Shown here one piece after another: positions 26,811-35,269 of a stretch of 64,000 nucleotides of DNA; the stretch's first letter is position 1; each line of letters starts with the position of its first letter. The notes under the pieces are model-generated. The model saw only the letters and a program-made list of their open reading frames with translations, was not told the origin of the DNA and did no database searches. Made by a program: the position numbers and the translations under genes. Source of the stretch: Phycisphaerae bacterium (GTDB taxonomy: Bacteria > Planctomycetota > Phycisphaerae > UBA1845); NCBI GenBank assembly GCA_029260075.1, contig JAJDDY010000090.1:50149-114148 (forward strand), in the 5' to 3' direction.

Positions 26811-28280
26811 ATGGCCACGTCGATGGGCGCGGCGGCGACCGCTGCGGTGTTGTCGCGCGTGCTCGGGTTCGCACGCACGATTGTCCTGAGTTGGCTCATT
26901 TCACAGGCCCAGTTCGGCCTGCTCGGCGTCGCCCTGTTGATTGTCAACGTGCTGGTTCCCGTGTGCAGCGCCGGGCTGTTCGAGGGTGTCGCCCGCTACG
27001 CCCCGTTGCACGAGGCGTCGGGTACGCTGCGGCGTTTCGTCCGCCAGTTGGCGGAAGCGTTGTTGTTGCTTCTTGCGATCTCGGTGGGCGTGCTCGGCGC
27101 AGGTGCGGGAGTTTTTTCGGATTCGCTGTTCGCCACCGCCCGCGAGGTCGCGACCGGAGACTCAGTCGGCGGAGCGATCAACGAATCGCAGCGACTAATG
27201 CAAGCCGTGATCGTTTGCGTCGTGGCCCTGGCCGTGCTCCAAACACTCATAGGACTGCTCAAGGGGCTGCGGATGTTTCGAGCAGTGGGCGCGGCGGAGG
27301 TGATTGCGGTGCTGGGCTTCACAGCACTGGCCGTTGGTTCGGCGCTTAGCGGTTGGACCTCGGCGCGGGCGATGGTTCTGGCGTACGCGGCCGGCTGTTC
27401 GATATCGGTTTTCCTCATTGTGCCGGGCGTGATGCGTCAACTCGGCCGACTTGCCACGGTTCCGCTGACGGCGTCGACCGCAGCACGTCGCCCCAAGACG
27501 GGGTTGCTCAGGTACAGTCTTTGGGCGGCCGGAACGGCTGTCCTTTGGCATGCATTGATTCTCTATCCCATGTGGTATCTGCTCAAGGTGACCGACCCGG
27601 CGACAGCCGGCCTGTTTCACGCCGCGCGCACGCTCACGCAGTTGGTCCATCTCAGTGCCGTCCTGATCATCGGAATCGTGAGCGCAAACCTCACTCATCA
27701 GTGGGAGGCGCACGGGCGCGACGCGACCCGCCCGCAACTTCTTAGGTTGACGAGGTTGACGATGCTTGTGTTGTTTGTGGTCGGTGCCGCGTTGGCGGTC
27801 GGGCGACCGGTGTTGATGGGTCTTTTCCCCGGATCGTTTCATGCGGCTTCCGGTGTATACGATCCGCTGCTCTTGCTGTTCGTGTTGGTCGGATTCGTCG
27901 GGCTGATCGCGCTTCGCATGAACCTTGCGGAACGGCCGGGGCTTGTTTTTCTGGCGTGGCTGCTTGGCGCCACCGTGAATGTTCTCGTCGCCTACTACCT
28001 GCTGAACGGTGTGGGCTGGTCGACAGGAGATGATCCGACCGAGGTTCTTCGCGCTGCGGCGTGGGCTGGCGTCGCAGGCGTGTCGGTTGCGCTTGTTTCG
28101 TGCGTGGTGGCTGCGCAACGCGTAGGACTTGCCGTCGATCGCGTCACGTTAACGTTGCTTGCCTGTGCTGGTGTATTTGGGTTCGGCTGGCGGTTCGCCC
28201 TACCGGCGACGGCGATCATCGTCGTTGTCTACATCGTGCGAACAGGTCTCGTCCGACGCACAAACTCTCTTGGCGCGTGA
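26811..28280 (+). CDS. MOP-superfamily polysaccharide flippase-like membrane protein
   Basis: About 490 residues with roughly 12-14 membrane helices. The N-terminus SMGAAATAAVLSRVLGFART matches the opening of the Wzx/MurJ/MATE-like flippases, and GLFEGVARYAP and FHAARTLTQLVHLSAVLIIG fit the family's charged loops. These transporters flip lipid-linked glycans across the inner membrane. No glycosyltransferase or O-antigen ligase is near, so the cargo is unknown. The start is uncertain: ATG 26811 keeps the usual short N-terminus, GTG 26769 would add 14 residues, and neither has a good SD. Confidence 0.82.
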   Translation: MATSMGAAATAAVLSRVLGFARTIVLSWLISQAQFGLLGVALLIVNVLVPVCSAGLFEGVARYAPLHEASGTLRRFVRQLAEALLLLLAISVGVLGAGAGVFSDSLFATAREVATGDSVGGAINESQRLMQAVIVCVVALAVLQTLIGLLKGLRMFRAVGAAEVIAVLGFTALAVGSALSGWTSARAMVLAYAAGCSISVFLIVPGVMRQLGRLATVPLTASTAARRPKTGLLRYSLWAAGTAVLWHALILYPMWYLLKVTDPATAGLFHAARTLTQLVHLSAVLIIGIVSANLTHQWEAHGRDATRPQLLRLTRLTMLVLFVVGAALAVGRPVLMGLFPGSFHAASGVYDPLLLLFVLVGFVGLIALRMNLAERPGLVFLAWLLGATVNVLVAYYLLNGVGWSTGDDPTEVLRAAAWAGVAGVSVALVSCVVAAQRVGLAVDRVTLTLLACAGVFGFGWRFALPATAIIVVVYIVRTGLVRRTNSLGA

Positions 28281-28304
28281 ATCCTCTGCCGCTGCCGCTG
28301 GTGC

Positions 28305-28409
28305 GTGAATCCCTTCTCGCACCTTCATCCATGTGCCGAGAAGGGATTCACGGCACAGCCCACTAGCGCCGTTTTCAATCCGCTGGTGCGTAAATCCTTT
28401 CTCGCACCC
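28305..28409. repeat. Hairpin plus partial direct copy, between convergent genes
   Basis: GTGAATCCCTTCTCGCAC (28305-28322) is reverse-complementary to GTGCCGAGAAGGGATTCAC (28333-28351) with one bulged base. A near copy of the left arm with flank (GGTGCGTAAATCCTTTCTCG) recurs at 28385. It lies after the flippase stop and may act as a transcription barrier, but has no T-run. Confidence 0.7.
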
Positions 28410-28515
28410 ACGTTCGTGGAAATCCCTTCCCGCCTGCCGTGGGAGCCATGGGGTGCAGGATGGGAATCCTGCCTGAGCGTAGGGACGAGACAGGAATATC
28501 GTCCCGGTTTGCCAT

Positions 28516-28980
28516 CTAAGCGCGGCGGTGCGTGCTTTTGATGAACAACTTCCAGTTCTCGCCGTCTTCGGAGTTTTCGAGTTGAAACGTATAGGTGTCG
28601 GCGCCCGAGAACTCATAGGTGTAGCGGCTGTGGCCCATGTGGTGTTGATGTTGGAAGACTAATCGGTCGCCCTCAAAGGTTCCCATCGCCGGTGGACCGG
28701 GGTCGCCGCCCATGACATCGAACCAGTGCATGGCGAATTGCTTCTTGCGCGGATTCCAACCCATGACCCCGTGGCCCTCAAATGTGACCTGACCGTCACG
28801 CTCCTGCTTGTAGTCCGTGATGAGGAAGAAGCCGCCGAGTTCCATTCGTGCGTTCGTGGTCGACGTGGCCTGCATCTCTTCCGGGCACCATGGTGACGGG
28901 AGCATGGTTTCCTCACCGCGCCACTGGCCGGCAAGCCTCGCTAGTTGATTGTGCTGTTCGGTCAGTTTGGGCATTTCCAT
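28516..28980 (-). CDS. DUF1579 family protein (cytoplasmic form)
   Basis: ATG 28980 has AGGAG 8 bp upstream, giving 154 residues; upstream open frame is repeat DNA. The sequence begins MEMPKLTEQHNQLARLAGQW and shows the DUF1579 barrel: GEETMLPSPWCPEEMQATST, MELGGFFLITDYKQERDG, GHGVMGWNPRKKQFAMHWFD, then FEGDRLVFQHQHHMGHSRYT and a final NWKLFIKSTHRRA. It has no signal peptide, unlike the DUF1579 protein at 8194. The His-rich stretch HQHHMGH is unusual for the family. Function unknown. Confidence 0.85.
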   Translation of the reverse strand: MEMPKLTEQHNQLARLAGQWRGEETMLPSPWCPEEMQATSTTNARMELGGFFLITDYKQERDGQVTFEGHGVMGWNPRKKQFAMHWFDVMGGDPGPPAMGTFEGDRLVFQHQHHMGHSRYTYEFSGADTYTFQLENSEDGENWKLFIKSTHRRA

Positions 28981-29031
28981 AAGACAAGGCTCCTGGTTGT
29001 CCGACTTAGAAACTGTGTGAAAAGCCTCATT

Positions 29032-29101
29032 CCGAGCCGCGCTCGTGAGGAAGCGATCCTGGATCGCTCGCGAAAACCGCTTCCTCACGGGCGCGGCTCG
29101 G
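29032..29101. repeat. Family-A hairpin repeat, copy 4 (well preserved)
   Basis: CCGAGCCGCGCTCGTGAGGA at the left pairs with TCCTCACGGGCGCGGCTCGG at the right over about 70 bp; only a few mismatches. It lies between the DUF1579 and EF-G-like genes. Confidence 0.85.
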
Positions 29102-29166
29102 TTCATCGCAAACCGTCCAATACATCCTCTTACACACGTTCCTAGGTCCAATCTGTGTCCGGGTGC

Positions 29167-31194
29167 TTAGGAGTGCGCTTCTTCCATTTCTTTCTTGTGG
29201 GCGTCGATGATTTGCTGTTTCACGTTGCCCGGAACGGCTTCGTAGTGGGAGAATTCCATAGAGTAGCTGCCTTGCCCACCGGTGATACTGGAGAGTCTCG
29301 GGTTGTAGTCGGCCAATTCAGCGAGCGGTACGATGGCTTTGATGACCGCCATGTTGCCGGGCAGCATATCTTGACCGGATGGCCGTCCACGTCTTGACGC
29401 GAGGTCGCCCTGAATATCGCCAAGCTTGTCGGCCGGTATGGTCACTTCGATATTGACGATCGGTTCGAGCAGGCAGGGTTTGGCCTTCATGAACCCATCT
29501 TTGAACGCGCCGCGTCCGGCGATTTGAAACGCGATGTCCTTACTGTCGACCGGATGGGTCTTGCCGTCGATCAGTTCGACCTTGACGTCTACCACTGGAT
29601 AACCAGCCAGCACACCCTCAGCCATTTGGGCGCGAACACCCTTGTCGACGCTGGGGCGGAACGACTGATCGATTACGCCGCCGAAAATCTTGTCGACGAA
29701 CTCATACCCCTCGCCGCGCTCGGCTGGAATCACGTTGATGATCACGCGGCCGAACTGTCCGGCGCCACCGGTCTGTTTCTTGTGTGTATATTCGATGTCG
29801 TGGGCGCTGCCGAGGATGGTCTCGCGATAGGGGATTCGCGGCGCGTGGGTCTCGACCTCGAGCTTATGGTGTTTCGATAGGCGCTGCAGATACGTTCGTA
29901 ACTGAACTTCGCCCATGCCGCGTATGACCATCTCACCGCCCGTGCCGCGTTCCGAGATGAAGCATTGGTCTTCCTCGGTAATACGCTTGAGCGCTGCTGC
30001 GATTTTGTCTTCGTCGCCGCGTGCTTTGGACACCAGCGCCAGCGAGAACATCGGTTCCGGACAGAAGGGCATGGCGATAGTGCCACTTTGATCTGTATAC
30101 AGGGTATCTCCGATGCCGAAGTCGAGCTTGGCCAGACAGATGATATCGCCCGCGACGCCGGCAGGAATTTCGGCGTGTTCAGCCGCCTGCGTCTGCATGA
30201 CGTGCCCCGGTCGACAACCTTTGGTCGCGGTGACCGTCTTGATCGTCTGGTCTGAGGTAAGCCGGCCGGAGTGAACCCGAATGGAAAAATACTTGATGTT
30301 GCTCTTGGGGTCCGTGGTGACCTTGAAGATTTGCCCGACGAACGAGCCCTCCGGTGAGGGTTCGATTTCGGTCTCGTTGTCTCCGTCAACAAGTGTGCGT
30401 CGTTTTCCGGTTACCGGTGAGGGGCAGAACAACTCGGTGGCGTCGAGGAATTCGCTGATCCCGACATCGCCACATGCGTTGGTGAAGAGAATAGGAATCA
30501 ACATGCCTTCGGCGACGGCTTTCGGGGCGACGGATTTCACCTCGTCGTCGGTGATTTCACCGCCGAGGTATTTCTCCATCATCGCGTCGTCGGCGCCGAC
30601 GATGGCTTCGACGAGTGCCGTGTGTACTTCGCCCACATCCAAAACGTCGGCGCTGCCAGACTCGTTGGCGAAGCAGTCGATGACACCGGTACCGCCGCCG
30701 GTCGGGAGATTGATCGGGACGCATTCGCTGCCGAACGACTCCTGAACCTGGGCGACCAGTGCGGCTAGGTCGACGTTGTCGGCGTCGATGTGGTTGATCA
30801 CGATCCACCGACCGATTCCGTAGGAGGCGGTGAACTCCATCATCTTTCGGGTGTTCACCTGGATACCGGAGGCGGATGAGATGACGACTGCGGCGCATTC
30901 GACGGCCGAGATGGCGGCAATCGCGGGTCCGCAGAACGCCCGCGTACCCGGTGTGTCCACAATGTTCAGTTCCAGCCCGTTGTGGGACAGATGGAACGTT
31001 GTCGAGTCGTGGGACGCCCCTTTGTCCTTCTCCTCGTCGGTGTAGTCCAGTATTGAGGTCTTGTCGGGCACGCTGCCGAGTCGGGTGGTAATACCCGCCT
31101 TGAACAGCAGCGCCTCGCCCAGGGATGTCTTACCGCTTCCACCATGGCCCAAGAGAACCAGGTTCCGATATTGCTCGACACTCACGACAGCCAT
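29167..31194 (-). CDS. Elongation factor G-like GTPase
   Basis: ATG 31194 has AGGAG 6 bp upstream. The 675 residues have the full EF-G domain order: G domain, domain II, III (GEVQLRTYLQRLSKHHKLEV), IV (YTHKKQTGGAGQFGRVIINV) and V (ANKL-type DIQGDLASRRGRPSGQDML). G1 is GHGGSGKTSL, G3 is NIVDTPGTRAF, and G4 is INHIDADN where canonical factors have NKxD. The switch I segment lacks the RGITI motif (here EEKDKGASHDS). These features match the EF-G-2/'EF-G-like' paralogues, not the main translocase. Such proteins are suggested to act in special translation states or ribosome recycling; the role here is unknown. Confidence 0.88.
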   Translation of the reverse strand: MAVVSVEQYRNLVLLGHGGSGKTSLGEALLFKAGITTRLGSVPDKTSILDYTDEEKDKGASHDSTTFHLSHNGLELNIVDTPGTRAFCGPAIAAISAVECAAVVISSASGIQVNTRKMMEFTASYGIGRWIVINHIDADNVDLAALVAQVQESFGSECVPINLPTGGGTGVIDCFANESGSADVLDVGEVHTALVEAIVGADDAMMEKYLGGEITDDEVKSVAPKAVAEGMLIPILFTNACGDVGISEFLDATELFCPSPVTGKRRTLVDGDNETEIEPSPEGSFVGQIFKVTTDPKSNIKYFSIRVHSGRLTSDQTIKTVTATKGCRPGHVMQTQAAEHAEIPAGVAGDIICLAKLDFGIGDTLYTDQSGTIAMPFCPEPMFSLALVSKARGDEDKIAAALKRITEEDQCFISERGTGGEMVIRGMGEVQLRTYLQRLSKHHKLEVETHAPRIPYRETILGSAHDIEYTHKKQTGGAGQFGRVIINVIPAERGEGYEFVDKIFGGVIDQSFRPSVDKGVRAQMAEGVLAGYPVVDVKVELIDGKTHPVDSKDIAFQIAGRGAFKDGFMKAKPCLLEPIVNIEVTIPADKLGDIQGDLASRRGRPSGQDMLPGNMAVIKAIVPLAELADYNPRLSSITGGQGSYSMEFSHYEAVPGNVKQQIIDAHKKEMEEAHS

Positions 31195-31434
31195 CAATCA
31201 CTCCTGATAAGAAAGGCGTCGTAGCCGACGTGGCCGACGCCACATGATTCGCATCGCTCCCCGAAAAGTAACGTCGATCGCGGCCGAGCCAGCCGCAGGA
31301 ACGGGCATCATACCGGAAGTCAATCCCCGTTCCAAGCGCTCACGCCGGTCCACGGCCTTTTCAAGCGGCCATTCGCCACGCGGCGTGGCAAAATCAGATA
31401 CAATCGGCATACCATTAGCGGTTTCGCAAAAACT
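31195..31434. other. Divergent promoter region of EF-G-like and sigma factor genes
   Basis: 240 bp. TACAAT (31399-31404) sits about 30 bp before the sigma gene and is a good -10 match, but no acceptable -35 lies 16-18 bp upstream, so I only flag it. No repeat is present. Confidence 0.3.
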
Positions 31435-32100
31435 ATGAAACGAAAGCCCAAACAATCGGCGATCGACAATAACGCGGCTGCTTCCGGCGCGTCAGAACGG
31501 GTGATGAGCACTGCGGCCGCCTCGATCTCACAGGGCATTGCCCAGACCATGGCGGGTAACGCTGAGGTCGCGGCCACCCCTGTAGACCATCGTTTTGGGT
31601 GGATACGCGATCTTATCGCCCAAGAAGGCGGTGGTATTCGGCGGATGCTGTGGCGGATTCTCGGACGCGAACACGACGTGCTCGACGCTTATCAAGACTG
31701 TTTTTGCAAGCTCGCGAGCCTCTCCAGCAGTGCGAACCTGAGCAATGCGCGGGCCTATGCCTATCGCACCGCAGCCAATATCGCCGTCGAGATGCTTCGC
31801 GTTCGCAAGCGCCGCGCGGTTCATTGGCCAGCGATCGCCGCCGGCCGAGAGATATCGGACGAGGGAGACGACGAAACCACTGATCGCGCCGACGCGTCAG
31901 ATCGACATGAACCACTTCGCCGAGCGGTCGCGCAGCTTCCGGCGCATCTGAGAAACGTGGTCGTCCTAAGGGATCTGAGCCGCATGTCGTACGAAGACGT
32001 AGGTCGCATTCTCCGCATCGCTCCGGCTACCGCACGGGTGTATCGTAGGCACGCGGTTGTCAGACTGGCTGAGCTGCTCGAGCAGGGAGCTGAGACGTGA
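31435..32100 (+). CDS. ECF-type RNA polymerase sigma factor
   Basis: 221 residues. Sigma region 2 is about 65-115: IRRMLWRILGREHDVLDAYQ, then DCFCKLASLSSSANLSNARA and YAYRTAANIAVEMLRVRKRR (promoter-melting helix). Region 4 is 155-215: LPAHLRNVVVLRDLSRMSYE followed by DVGRILRIAPATARVYRRHA, the -35-binding helix-turn-helix. The first 50 residues are an unusual low-complexity Ala/Ser extension; a later start within it is possible. The stop overlaps the downstream anti-sigma start, the standard ECF arrangement. Confidence 0.87.
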   Translation: MKRKPKQSAIDNNAAASGASERVMSTAAASISQGIAQTMAGNAEVAATPVDHRFGWIRDLIAQEGGGIRRMLWRILGREHDVLDAYQDCFCKLASLSSSANLSNARAYAYRTAANIAVEMLRVRKRRAVHWPAIAAGREISDEGDDETTDRADASDRHEPLRRAVAQLPAHLRNVVVLRDLSRMSYEDVGRILRIAPATARVYRRHAVVRLAELLEQGAET

Positions 32101-32975
32101 TGGATTCCGAACCGAGTCCGATGGACGCCCTGATCTGCCCGAAGCGCTCTTGGGTGATGACCGCCCTGGCCGAGGTGGATGCTCCGGTCGGCGAGTCTGA
32201 TATTCCGAAGACGATTCGCTATCACCTTTCACGGTGCGACGCCTGTAGCCAATCCGTCAAGGTTCTTCTGGCTGTCTCTTCGTCGCTCGCGGAGCTTGGC
32301 GACCTCGAACCGGAAACGGCGCTGGCGGATCGTGCCGACCATCGAGTTCTGGCTGCGCTGTCCGACGGCGCTCGGATGACGGGCCGCGTTGACATTCCTG
32401 ACGAGCCCGACGTGGCGACTACAGGATCAGCAGCGGTCCCGTGGCGTAGGTACGCCGTGGCTGCGTCAATCGTCTTGGCGTTGGGGGCGTATGCGTTCGT
32501 GTCGTTCCAACTCGGTCAAGACGGACCGATCGAGCGATCGACCGTGAACCAGTGTACCGGCATCACCGACGAGCCGGCGCCTCAGCCTGCGGGTCAGCGA
32601 CTAGAGGCACCGAGTGAAGATGGACCGCTGGAAGCAGTGGTCGCAGTCGGCGAGTTGCCCGACAGCGAGCAGGCCGACGATTCTGCTAGCCCGATTGATA
32701 TTGACAAGCAAGTTGCGGGCGAGGAGGTTGTCGTAGACTCGGTGTCGCCAGCCGACTCCGCACACCGGCGGAACGTGCCCGTCGCGCGCAAACGCCGTTC
32801 GTGGGTTTGTGAGCATGAAACGGTTGAAGAGGCTGCGCTTTGCAACAACCCGCACGGCGTGCATCAAGCCGTGGTGCTGCCGCGCCGTGTCCGCCGCAAC
32901 CTCGCCAGACACCCTCGTCGAGTTGACAATCCGCCTCGCGCCCGGTCTACTACGCCAGGACGTGGGGGACGTTGA
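32100..32975 (+). CDS. Anti-sigma factor with ZAS zinc motif, probable frameshift near its end
   Basis: Start ATG 32100 shares its A with the sigma gene's TGA (TGATG). Residues 40-60 contain HLSRCDACSQS, the His-x3-Cys-x2-Cys core of zinc-binding anti-sigma domains. A single membrane helix follows (YAVAASIVLALGAYAFVSF, about 120-138), then a long acidic periplasmic region. This fits a membrane anti-sigma factor holding the adjacent ECF factor. The last 30 residues become Arg-rich and unlike protein, while the +1 frame reads smoothly (TSPDTLVELTIRLAPGLLRQ) to a stop at 33072. A one-base indel near 32875-32890 is likely, so the real protein may extend to 33072. Confidence 0.78.
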   Translation: MDSEPSPMDALICPKRSWVMTALAEVDAPVGESDIPKTIRYHLSRCDACSQSVKVLLAVSSSLAELGDLEPETALADRADHRVLAALSDGARMTGRVDIPDEPDVATTGSAAVPWRRYAVAASIVLALGAYAFVSFQLGQDGPIERSTVNQCTGITDEPAPQPAGQRLEAPSEDGPLEAVVAVGELPDSEQADDSASPIDIDKQVAGEEVVVDSVSPADSAHRRNVPVARKRRSWVCEHETVEEAALCNNPHGVHQAVVLPRRVRRNLARHPRRVDNPPRARSTTPGRGGR

Positions 32976-33162
32976 ACCGACGTTGGTCGACGCACACATC
33001 CACCGTGACGCTTGCGGCTACTTCATGACCGGGCAGGTGGTGTTTGCCCCGTCGGAATCTACCAAGCCATAGCTGGGGCGTGCTCCGTTCCGGTATCTCT
33101 GGGTTCGTTTCGCCCGGCAGGTTTTCACGGTTTTCCCAACGATTGTGCCCAGAATTCGACAG

Positions 33163-34311
33163 ATGCAAATGACCGACGCCGTAGGCAACCACTCGATAGA
33201 ATCCGATACCACACGTCGCATCGCGGCGTTGAGTCGTAACGATAAGTTTTTTCACGTCGTCTTGGCCCAGCAATTTGATCGCACCGCCATTGAGCAACTT
33301 TGTCGCCTCGCGGACATGATTCGCGCCATCGCCGGTTCGCGACAGGGAACCCAGTTCCTTCGAACGCTGCTCAGCCACCGACGGGCTATGCTCTATTTTA
33401 TTCAGCCGTCGACGCGAACCTTTCTGTCGTTCACGGCTGCCTGTCAAGTTCTTGGAATGCCGTACAACGACGTGCGCGACCGATCGACTTCGTCCGAAAG
33501 CAAGGGTGAGTCCGAAGACGATACCATTCGCGTGCTCAGCCAGTACTTCGACTTGATCATCATGCGCCATCCGGGCGAGGGTTTCGCCGAGCACGTCGCG
33601 AATATTCTTAACGATATGCCTCGGACCATTCCGGTGATCAACGGCGGTTCCGGAAAAGATCAACACCCCACGCAGGCGCTTCTTGATATTTACACGCTCA
33701 TGCGGAGTTTCACCGTATCGGGAGACGCGGCGGCGACGTCGAACGCCCATCAATCACGTGAGGCGCGACCGCTCGAAGCGCGATACAGCCGCAATCCTTT
33801 CGTTGGCAAAACGGTGGCCTTCGTTGGGGACTTGAAGCGCGGGCGAACGGTTCGGTCGCTCACTTACCTGCTCTGCCGATATCCCGGTGTTCGTCTGCTG
33901 TTCGTCGCGCCGCCGGAATTGCGCATCGGCGAGGACATTCTGGGCTATGTCCGGCGGCACGATGTTGAGTTCGAAATCGGCGAAGACCTGCGCGAGCATC
34001 TGCCCGAGTGCGATGCGGTGTACATGACGCGATTGCAGGACGAGTGGGATGTGGACGGGGAATCGAAGAAAATCGATTACGACCGTTTCAGTCTTTCCGC
34101 CGACGCAGCCGCATCGTTCAAACCGGGTCTGGCGATTTTGCACCCGTTGCCGCGGAGGAACGAGCTGGATCAGCGGCTCGACACGCTTCCCCAAGCCAAG
34201 TATTGGGATCAGGTGCGCAACGGCATGTGGATGCGGTCGGCGATGATCGCATCGATCTTCAACGTCGACCTCGCAATCCGCGACCACTACCACGCCTATT
34301 ACACGTTTTGA
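33163..34311 (+). CDS. pyrB: Aspartate carbamoyltransferase-like enzyme
   Basis: The enzyme joins carbamoyl phosphate to aspartate in pyrimidine synthesis. Motifs: FIQPSTRTFLSF (carbamoyl-phosphate loop STRT), GGSGKDQHPTQALLDIYT (His-Pro-Thr-Gln), VAFVGDLKRGRTVRSLTYL (Asp-x-x-x-Gly-Arg-Thr, aspartate-type), VYMTRLQDE and LAILHPLPRRNELD. It is longer than most PyrB chains because of a roughly 25-residue insert after IYTLMRSF (SGDAAATSNAHQSREARPLE) and a short N-extension. The start could be ATG 33163, ATG 33169 or GTG 33145; none has a clear SD. Its 3' end overlaps the convergent receiver-like gene by 13 bp. No pyrI or pyrC is adjacent. Confidence 0.87.
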   Translation: MQMTDAVGNHSIESDTTRRIAALSRNDKFFHVVLAQQFDRTAIEQLCRLADMIRAIAGSRQGTQFLRTLLSHRRAMLYFIQPSTRTFLSFTAACQVLGMPYNDVRDRSTSSESKGESEDDTIRVLSQYFDLIIMRHPGEGFAEHVANILNDMPRTIPVINGGSGKDQHPTQALLDIYTLMRSFTVSGDAAATSNAHQSREARPLEARYSRNPFVGKTVAFVGDLKRGRTVRSLTYLLCRYPGVRLLFVAPPELRIGEDILGYVRRHDVEFEIGEDLREHLPECDAVYMTRLQDEWDVDGESKKIDYDRFSLSADAAASFKPGLAILHPLPRRNELDQRLDTLPQAKYWDQVRNGMWMRSAMIASIFNVDLAIRDHYHAYYTF

Positions 34312-34688
34312 CCCGCAGCATCTGCGGCGTCCTCGTCTCCGGTGCCAGCAAGAAGTTGTGGTAGCCGCTGAACAAACGCCGAGCGAGGCCAGACGTCGTC
34401 CGCACCGGCTGCCTTCGCCAATTCCATCAATTCGGTTTGCACATGCGAGAAGAACGCTACCACCCGTGCCTGCGGACATTGTGACTTGACGGTACGAATC
34501 GCTTCGTCCGGTGCGAAGCTTTCGCAGTGCATGTCGACGAGGACGATCGCGGGATGGCCGGTTTCCAGCGCACCGGATAAGGCCTCAGCGGTTCTGACGA
34601 CGCTGCACTTCACGCCCACCTTCTCGGCGGTCCCGACGATCCGGCTGGAAAAGATCATGTCGGAAACGATGGCGATGCACTCGTTCAT
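34299..34688 (-). CDS. Receiver-like (CheY-fold) protein, atypical
   Basis: ATG 34688 has GAGGGAA a few bases upstream; the longer frame to 34886 was not adopted. The 129 residues follow the receiver layout: MNECIAIVSDMIFSSRIVGT (strand 1 and helix 1), AIVLVDMHCESF (strand 3 with the phospho-acceptor-position Asp), ARVVAFFSHVQTELM (strand 4) and GADDVWPRSAFVQRLPQLL. The acidic pair of strand 1 is reduced to a single Asp after VS, and the conserved Lys of strand 5 is replaced by PRS. It may be a phosphorylation-independent pseudo-receiver. It is convergent with pyrB and overlaps its end by 13 bp. Confidence 0.65.
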   Translation of the reverse strand: MNECIAIVSDMIFSSRIVGTAEKVGVKCSVVRTAEALSGALETGHPAIVLVDMHCESFAPDEAIRTVKSQCPQARVVAFFSHVQTELMELAKAAGADDVWPRSAFVQRLPQLLAGTGDEDAADAAGQNV

Positions 34689-34922
34689 AGGGGTTCCCTC
34701 GCCTACGGTCTTCGATGGTTCGCGAATGATCAACTCGCCCGGCACCTTCGCGGCTGGGCGTGCGGTATCATAGCACGTATCCGCATCCACGATGTATACT
34801 TTCTCCAACGAAACATCGTCGCCGTCGGTCGGCGACATCGAACGGCGTGGCCATGCCGGTGCGTGTCCATCGCGGCCAATGTTCAAGCGGGCGGCGACCT
34901 AACCGAGAAGGAGATAGTTACG

Positions 34923-35216
34923 ATGCCCAGTCACTACCAGTACCAATACAGCCGATGGACGCGTGCGGTGATTGTCCTATTCGTGCTGATGACGTGTATT
35001 CGGGTCTGGGTCGGTCCCATGCCGCTGTTGGCCGAGGCCCGCGCTCAGATACCCGATGCCGGCAAGCAGCGGCTGCTTGTGATTCAGGAAACGCAACGCA
35101 CGAACCAACTCCTGAGCGAGATTAAGCAACTATTGAAGAGCCACACGTTCAAAGTCCGCGTCGAAGGTGCCGATAACTCATCGGGTGTGTCGCCACGGCC
35201 GCACAGGAAACCGTAG
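34923..35216 (+). CDS. Small membrane-anchored protein
   Basis: 97 residues; AAGGAG lies 8 bp before the ATG. One membrane helix (AVIVLFVLMTCIRVWVG) near the N-terminus is followed by an amphipathic helix (VIQETQRTNQLLSEIKQLLK) and a short beta-type end. No family recognised. It precedes the secretin gene by about 50 bp on the same strand, and co-transcription is plausible. Confidence 0.65.
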   Translation: MPSHYQYQYSRWTRAVIVLFVLMTCIRVWVGPMPLLAEARAQIPDAGKQRLLVIQETQRTNQLLSEIKQLLKSHTFKVRVEGADNSSGVSPRPHRKP

Positions 35217-35269
35217 TGGCGGTCGCTACGTCCGATCGTGCCGGGCACCCGTGAGGTCGTACTACTTCG

